A DNA stretch of 6,796 bases from Dehalococcoidia bacterium UBA6495. GTDB lineage: Bacteria > Chloroflexota > Dehalococcoidia > Lucifugimonadales > UBA826. Both the position numbers and the translations under genes were made by a program. Below the pieces are notes generated by a model. It was not told where the DNA came from. It was given only the letters and a program-made list of their open reading frames with translations, and made no database searches. How positions within the stretch are numbered: the first letter of the stretch is position 1; each line of letters begins with the position of its first letter. The stretch lies in NCBI GenBank assembly GCA_002435305.1, contig DJMH01000085.1, forward strand, positions 1-6,796, given 5' to 3'. This document shows, piece by piece, positions 5,495 through 6,796 of the stretch.

Positions 5495-6796
5495 TTATAT
5501 ATAGGCGCCCGGACCTACCCTCGCAATTGCCCTAGCTTGAGAAATATCCCCGCAGCCCGCCCCGGTAGGGAAAACCTTGCCTGGGTTGAGCAGATCTTCA
5601 GTTTCAAAGGCCAATTTTAGAAGCGACATAGTTGCCATGTCTTCTTCACTAAACATTAAAGGCATTTGGTCCTGTTTCTCTAGACCAATTCCATGTTCAC
5701 CGGACAAAACCCCTCCCGAGTCCACACAAATCCTTAGAATTTCAGCTCCTATAGCCAGTATATTTTCAACATCCCCGGGTTTCCTTTCGTCAAACAATAT
5801 AGAAGGATGGAGGTTACCATCACCTGCATGTAGCAAATTAGCTATCGGGTAACCACTTCTTTCAGATATTTCATTTATTTTCTTTAAAACATCAACCAAT
5901 TTTGTCCTAGGTATAGTGCCGTCAACCAGATAATAGTTTGGAGCCAACCTACCAAGTGCTCCCAATACACCTTTACGTCCCGACCATAATTTTTCTCTTT
6001 CAAGGGAATCCGTTGCCACCCTAATTTCCAAAGGACTGAATTCACGGCATATGGCTTCTATTTCTTCTGATTCCTCTTCAACAGATTCTAACAAGCCGTC
6101 CAACTCAACTAAAAGAACTGCCCCCGCCCCCTCAGGGTATCCTGCTCCTACAGCTTCTTCAGCAGCCTTGATACAAAAATGATCCATCATTTCCAAGGCA
6201 GCAGGCACTATTCCAGCACCAATTATTCCCGTAACGGCCGCGCTGGCATCCTCAATCGTTTCGAAGGACATCAACATGGTCTTCACATGCTCAGGCAATC
6301 TCAACAATCGCACAGATATTTTCGTGACGATTGCCAAGGTGCCCTCTGACCCTATAGTTATTCCGCGGAGATCATATCCAATTCCGTCTCTCTCATTGTC
6401 CCCAAACCAAGTTATAGATCCATCTGCTAATACAACTTCCATACCTAGAACATGATTTGTGGTAACACCATACGCTAGACAGTGAGGGCCGCCGGAATTC
6501 TCAGCGATGTTTCCTCCGATCGTGCAGGCGCGCTGACTAGATGGGTCAGGCGCATAGTATAAGCCCTCAGAAGCCACATGAGTTGATAGGTCTAGATTTA
6601 CCACACCCGGCTCCACAACTGCATATCGATCACTTCGATTGACCTCTAATATCTGATTCATCCTAGCCATGGATAAAACAATTCCACCATGTTCTGCTAT
6701 AGCTCCTCCGCTAAGGCCGGTTCCGGCTCCTCTGGCCACAACAGGAATCGAATTTAACCTAGCCAGTTTTAACACTTGGGATATTTCCTTTGCAGT
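5495..6796 (-). CDS. glcD: Glycolate oxidase FAD subunit GlcD (5' end outside window)
   Basis: GlcD is the catalytic flavoprotein subunit oxidising glycolate to glyoxylate. 433 residues are visible and the frame stays open to the window edge, reading TAKEISQVLKLARLN; a GTG at 6775 is an internal codon, not the start. About 60 N-terminal residues are probably missing compared with the roughly 490-500 usual. The FAD-binding type 4 domain shows VVARGAGTGLSGGA near the visible start, then DPSSQRACTIGGNIAENSGGPHC and GITIGSEGTLAIVTKI. The FAD-oxidase C-terminal domain has the metal-site type motif NLLHAGDGNLHP, then GVLSGEHGIGLEK and LLNPGKVFP. After that motif about 23 further residues (TGAGCG to PGAYI) extend the tail. 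Related D-lactate or D-2-hydroxyglutarate dehydrogenases share these motifs, but the following glcE and glcF favour GlcD. It is the first visible gene of the operon, whose promoter lies outside the window. Confidence 0.93.
   Translation of the reverse strand, partial: TAKEISQVLKLARLNSIPVVARGAGTGLSGGAIAEHGGIVLSMARMNQILEVNRSDRYAVVEPGVVNLDLSTHVASEGLYYAPDPSSQRACTIGGNIAENSGGPHCLAYGVTTNHVLGMEVVLADGSITWFGDNERDGIGYDLRGITIGSEGTLAIVTKISVRLLRLPEHVKTMLMSFETIEDASAAVTGIIGAGIVPAALEMMDHFCIKAAEEAVGAGYPEGAGAVLLVELDGLLESVEEESEEIEAICREFSPLEIRVATDSLEREKLWSGRKGVLGALGRLAPNYYLVDGTIPRTKLVDVLKKINEISERSGYPIANLLHAGDGNLHPSILFDERKPGDVENILAIGAEILRICVDSGGVLSGEHGIGLEKQDQMPLMFSEEDMATMSLLKLAFETEDLLNPGKVFPTGAGCGDISQARAIARVGPGAYI

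Noticed and set aside
6773..6775. GTG as the start of glcD
   Set aside because: The open frame continues upstream to the window edge with family-like residues (TAKEISQ), so the GTG is an internal valine and the gene is truncated by the window.
1..6796. CRISPR arrays, insertion sequences, tRNA or rRNA genes, defence or toxin-antitoxin modules
   Set aside because: No tandem spaced repeats, transposase motifs, terminal repeats or RNA gene signatures were seen; intergenic space is too small and the genes are recognisable metabolic enzymes.

Overview
This 6.8 kb window looks like ordinary chromosomal metabolic DNA from a free-living bacterium of moderate GC (about 45% by eye). It holds six protein-coding genes, five of them complete, and no mobile elements, CRISPR arrays, rRNA or tRNA. 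Genes are closely packed, with gaps of 6, 21 and 21 bp inside the minus-strand operon and a 38 bp convergent gap. The mix of proteins (bacterial-type chorismate synthase, HpcH/HpaI-type aldolase, three-subunit glycolate oxidase, atypical SDR) would fit an uncultivated marine lineage such as SAR202-type Chloroflexota. That placement rests on general impression only and is low confidence.

Layout from left to right. A minus-strand HpcH/HpaI-family aldolase (17-802) and a plus-strand chorismate synthase aroC (954-2036) diverge from a 151 bp intergenic region. That region carries a consensus -10 sequence readable on both strands, two perfect 7-bp inverted repeats and two mutually exclusive small hairpins in the presumed aroC leader. 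The aroC gene converges on a minus-strand operon across a 38 bp gap that holds a strong hairpin, probably a shared terminator. Transcribed right to left, the operon is glcD (5' end cut off by the window edge), glcE, glcF, then an SDR-family gene.

How the genes may work together. GlcD (FAD subunit), GlcE (FAD-binding-domain subunit) and GlcF (two 4Fe-4S clusters plus two cysteine-rich CCG domains) should form a membrane-associated glycolate or related 2-hydroxyacid dehydrogenase. It would oxidise substrate to the 2-oxoacid and pass electrons towards the respiratory chain. The SDR follows glcF by 21 bp with the best ribosome binding site of the operon, so it is probably co-transcribed. The HpcH/HpaI aldolase makes or breaks 2-oxoacid aldol products and could join the same carbon economy, but it is in a different transcription unit. 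AroC makes chorismate and appears to be a housekeeping neighbour.

I found no convincing new multi-gene system. The points most worth a second look are: the SDR, in which all four canonical catalytic-tetrad positions appear substituted while the nucleotide-binding motifs are intact; a perfect 13-bp stem / 4-nt loop inverted repeat inside the 5' part of aroC; a perfect 18-bp palindrome inside glcF; and the palindrome-rich divergent promoter region.
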